From: Vallitalea maricola
GTDB lineage: Bacteria > Bacillota > Clostridia > Lachnospirales > Vallitaleaceae
Length of the DNA: 64,000 nucleotides
NCBI RefSeq assembly: GCF_036985595.1
Contig: NZ_BTPU01000037.1
Span: forward strand, 19,341 to 83,340
Reading direction: 5' to 3'
Under the pieces are notes generated by a model. The model searched no databases, was not told the DNA's origin, and saw nothing but the letters and a program-made list of their open reading frames with translations. Position 1 is the first letter of the stretch, and each line of letters starts with the position of its first letter. Of this stretch, positions 61,607 to 64,000 are shown piece after piece. A program made the translations under genes and the position numbers.

Positions 61607-61690
61607 GGAGTATCCTTTCTATTCGTGCTTTTTGGATTTTGATATGTACAATTATAACATAGTTTATTGAATTAACAAGATTATTAACAT

Positions 61691-61766
61691 AATTAAGGAA
61701 CTGTCCCATATTTTTAACGTTCATTCCAAAAGAATACGTATATTATATGAAACAGCCCCTTAATTA
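61691..61766. repeat. Inverted-repeat element with CTGTCCCA core
   Basis: TAATTAAGGAACTGTCCCATAT and its partner ATATGAAACAGCCCCTTAATTA pair over 18 of 22 positions. On the minus strand the four odd pairs become G-U, so the stem is conserved as an RNA there. The inner part is related to the 56766 element. It ends about 27 bases past the spoIIQ stop. Confidence 0.65.
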
Positions 61767-61793
61767 TTTCCTTTTCAGGAGGCTAGATTAATA

Positions 61794-62648
61794 TTACTTA
61801 ATTAATTTTATAGGATCTATTGGTTTTTCATTGTTGGTTACTTTAAAGTATAAATGTGGAGCTAACAATACATGGTATTTAGAAGGTTTTTCTACTTGAC
61901 CAAGTACCTGACCTTTTTTCACAAGATCCCCTTCTTTTACTGATAGTTGTTTATTAAGTTGTCCATAAGTTGTTTTATATCCGTTTCCATGATAGATTGT
62001 TACTGTTACTCCAGATTCAGGTTCAGTTTTTATAGTTTCAACTACTCCCTCAGCTGCAACCTTGACATCATTTCCAACATTTGCGGCTATATATAATGCT
62101 GGATTAATCTTATATTGGTCAAGAGTTTTGAAATAAACTGGTGTATCCATACTAAAAGGTATTAATATATCACCTTCTACAGGCCATAACATCTTTTCTT
62201 TTTCAGCGTTATAACTTATATTAGGTTTAACTACTGGCGCTATCTCTACCATTACTGGTTTTTCTTTTGCTATAAGTTCTGGATCAAGATGTTCCTCATA
62301 AGTATCTGGGTCACCATAATCTCCCTCGCCAACAACCTTTTCAGTATTTATTGTAATAGGATTAATAGCTTCTACAGTATCTGTTTCCTCGTAATCATTT
62401 TCTGTAAAATCTTCATTTGGTTCTAGTTCTTCATCATCTGTCTTATCATTCTCTACAAGATTTGAAGTTAATTCTTCAGTAGATTCATTACTAACCACAT
62501 CACTATTTAGATTAGCAATTTCTTGTTCTTCTTCTTTAGGTCTAACCCATACTAAAATTGCAATTAAAAAGAGTGTTACACAACATGTGAACAAAGCAAA
62601 ATAGAATTGCTTTCTTTTTATGTATGCAATTATATTCTTTAATTTCAT
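61794..62648 (-). CDS. spoIIQ: SpoIIQ-like M23-family protein, catalytic residues lost
   Basis: 284 residues: short cytoplasmic stretch, one membrane segment (FYFALFTCCVTLFLIAILVW), a long acidic linker (residues 45-110) and a degenerate LytM/M23 domain. The metal motifs are lost: the usual HxGxD reads INPALYIAA and the HxH reads HLYFKV. SpoIIQ bridges the septum to SpoIIIAH; in Bacillus it is also inactive. The ATG at 62646-62648 after AGAGGTG is preferred to a GTG three codons upstream. Next to spoIID. Confidence 0.85.
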   Translation of the reverse strand: MKLKNIIAYIKRKQFYFALFTCCVTLFLIAILVWVRPKEEEQEIANLNSDVVSNESTEELTSNLVENDKTDDEELEPNEDFTENDYEETDTVEAINPITINTEKVVGEGDYGDPDTYEEHLDPELIAKEKPVMVEIAPVVKPNISYNAEKEKMLWPVEGDILIPFSMDTPVYFKTLDQYKINPALYIAANVGNDVKVAAEGVVETIKTEPESGVTVTIYHGNGYKTTYGQLNKQLSVKEGDLVKKGQVLGQVEKPSKYHVLLAPHLYFKVTNNEKPIDPIKLIK

Positions 62649-62851
62649 CCAAATCACCTCTTATTTCTATTAAAAAATGTTAGTACTACTAGAAAAGATT
62701 TCTTTACTTTTGCTACAACTATATTATTACCAGAGATTGGATATTATATTCATACAAAAAAAAATATATCCTAAACCATGAAAAAGCCCTTAGTTCAGCC
62801 CTTCTACAGGTATAAGATATATATGATTAATAATTAGATGTTTATATGTAT

Positions 62852-63790
62852 TTAACGTGAAATTACACTTACTGTTGTATTTGTATAATAATGTTCTAAT
62901 ATCTCTTTATAAGTATATCCTTTTTGTGCTAATGAATCTGCTCCATATTGACTCATACCAACTCCATGCCCGTACCCCTTACAGGATACCTCAATATTCC
63001 CATCCACCTTATCAATAGTAAAATTACTAGATTCCAGACCCAAATAACTTCTAACAACTTCTCCATCTAATATTTTATTACCTATCTGAATCTGATCTAT
63101 ATATCCTTCTTTGGTTCTACTAACAATTTGAATTTCATTTATTATTTCATCAGTATATGTCTGAAAATCATTTATATGTTCTTTGATCTTTGAAATAAAA
63201 TCTTGTTGAGTAAAAATCTTCTTATGTAAGTATTCGGGTGAATTAATATCTTCCAAGCTGTCGACACTAACTAAATATGGAATTTCTTCTCCCCATACAT
63301 CTTTTGCCGATTGAGTCGTACCTGCACTTGTTGAGTGGAATACAGCTTCAATTAAATCTCCTTCATAAACAATAACTTCATTATTTGTATTAACAACAGC
63401 ATTTCTTATTTTATTATAATTCTTAGCAAAATTTTCTGTCCCCCAGCTTGCTTCCATATCTTCCTTGGTCAAATAAGTCTGTTCTTTCTTATTAAATATA
63501 TGATTTGAATCATTTTGTATTTTTTTCAAAGTGAATGTTCTAGCTGCAACTGCTTGAGCTTTTAAAGCTTCATCATAAAAATTGACTGGCATTTCTGCTG
63601 CCACTACACCGATAAGGTAATCATTCAAATTCATATTTTTCTGTTTTTCTTTTACTAGGACTTTTACACTCTCTTTAATCTCTACATTTTGTTTCTCCCT
63701 TGGTATCCCTTTAATTACCGTAGTAATGAATATTGGAATAAAACAAATTATAAGGATTATTAATAGTATTGATATTATTTTCTCCCTCAT
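62852..63790 (-). CDS. spoIID: Stage II sporulation protein D
   Basis: 312-residue lytic transglycosylase that thins septal peptidoglycan for engulfment. An N-terminal membrane segment (IISILLIILIICFIPIFITT) precedes the SpoIID domain. The catalytic glutamate is in VVAAEMPVNFYDEALKAQAV, followed by AARTFTLKK. The C-terminal block is GHGVGMSQYGADSLAQKGYT. AAGGAAAGG precedes the ATG. It lies next to spoIIQ, as in Bacillus and Clostridium. Confidence 0.95.
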   Translation of the reverse strand: MREKIISILLIILIICFIPIFITTVIKGIPREKQNVEIKESVKVLVKEKQKNMNLNDYLIGVVAAEMPVNFYDEALKAQAVAARTFTLKKIQNDSNHIFNKKEQTYLTKEDMEASWGTENFAKNYNKIRNAVVNTNNEVIVYEGDLIEAVFHSTSAGTTQSAKDVWGEEIPYLVSVDSLEDINSPEYLHKKIFTQQDFISKIKEHINDFQTYTDEIINEIQIVSRTKEGYIDQIQIGNKILDGEVVRSYLGLESSNFTIDKVDGNIEVSCKGYGHGVGMSQYGADSLAQKGYTYKEILEHYYTNTTVSVISR

Positions 63791-63920
63791 CTTAAACCTT
63801 TCCTTCCAAAACGTCTATATTCCCCTTGTCCCAACTTTCAACATGTATATACTTATTTAGAATGAAGATATTAAGTACTCTCATGAGATATTTGATAAAA
63901 AGTAGTATCCTGTTAATTAC

Positions 63921-63964
63921 TATACAAGATATTGTAATTAATACTTATTACAATATCTTGTATA
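63921..63964. repeat. Perfect 18-bp inverted repeat at the right edge
   Basis: TATACAAGATATTGTAAT (63921-63938) and ATTACAATATCTTGTATA (63947-63964) are exact reverse complements with an 8-base loop. It is upstream of spoIID and has no U-run on either side. Confidence 0.7.
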
Positions 63965-64000
63965 AAGCTTAGCTTTTTTACTTTTCATATTAATCTCAAT

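Noticed and set aside
62780..62815. Possible terminator with AAGGGCT repeats after spoIID
   Set aside because: The AGGGCT units are direct, not inverted, so no stem forms.
1..64000. tRNA genes, rRNA genes and CRISPR arrays
   Set aside because: Scanned by eye in all intergenic gaps; no cloverleaf-like or regularly spaced repeats were seen.

Overview
The window is from a low-GC, spore-forming, flagellated Gram-positive anaerobe of the class Clostridia. The evidence is a strongly A+T-rich sequence, AGGAGG ribosome binding sites throughout, clostridial gene order, sporulation genes (spoIID, spoIIQ, spoIIID) and PTS genes under antiterminator control. A Lachnospirales relative such as Vallitalea is my tentative guess from protein flavour; it is not proven by anything in the window. 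Every gene I accept lies on the minus strand, so biological order runs from high to low coordinates. I found no rRNA, tRNA, CRISPR array, intact insertion sequence or prophage gene.

Layout from right to left, in the direction of transcription. (1) 63790-56848 is a sporulation, cell-shape and basal-body block: spoIID, a degenerate spoIIQ, apbE, spoIIID, mbl, flhO, flhP and a flgJ-like rod-binding gene. The spoIIID-mbl-flhO-flhP order is that of Bacillus subtilis. (2) 56735-53433 holds a phosphodiester glycosidase, a SAM-clan riboswitch-like leader with terminator, a small COG2426 membrane protein and metK. (3) 53238-47531 is a PTS unit: HPr, enzyme I, a BglG/GlcT-type antiterminator, a truncated EIIC, a full EIICB, EIIA and a second HPr. 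It carries two antiterminator-binding (RAT) sites with overlapping terminators. (4) 47215-44191 holds recD2 and comF. (5) 44173-34996 is the late flagellar block: yvyF, flgM, flgN, two tandem flgK genes, flgL, fliW, csrA and two flagellin genes. It has good sigma-28 promoters before flgM and before the flagellins, and CsrA-type hairpins in both flagellin leaders.

(6) 34883-18711 is a run of 13 genes of about 16 kb between the flagellins and flaG-fliD-fliS. It contains the CDP-3,6-dideoxyhexose core (rfbF, rfbG, rfbH), a thiamine-diphosphate enzyme, a NeuB-type synthase fused to a cupin, two FkbM methyltransferases, a radical SAM/SPASM protein, a polysaccharide pyruvyl transferase-like protein, an NAD-dependent epimerase, a HAD phosphatase and two GT2 glycosyltransferases. 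The position suggests a flagellin glycosylation island that makes an unusual, perhaps branched-chain, deoxysugar. This is the best candidate for an undescribed system here. (7) 18603-15577 holds flaG, fliD, fliS, a YjfB-family gene and a FlgN/FliT-like chaperone. (8) 15404-106 is the housekeeping block: rpmG, secE, nusG, rplK, rplA, the L10 leader, rplJ, rplL, rpoB, rpoC, an L7Ae-family gene, rpsL, rpsG and fusA.

Themes: the flagellar block can couple flagellin synthesis to export through FliW, CsrA and hairpins in the flagellin leaders. The PTS block can tune its own general proteins by antitermination. Several intergenic regions carry strong inverted repeats not fully explained by terminators (47350-47456, 37764-37799, 63921-63964, and three related hairpins near 43618, 56766 and 61691).
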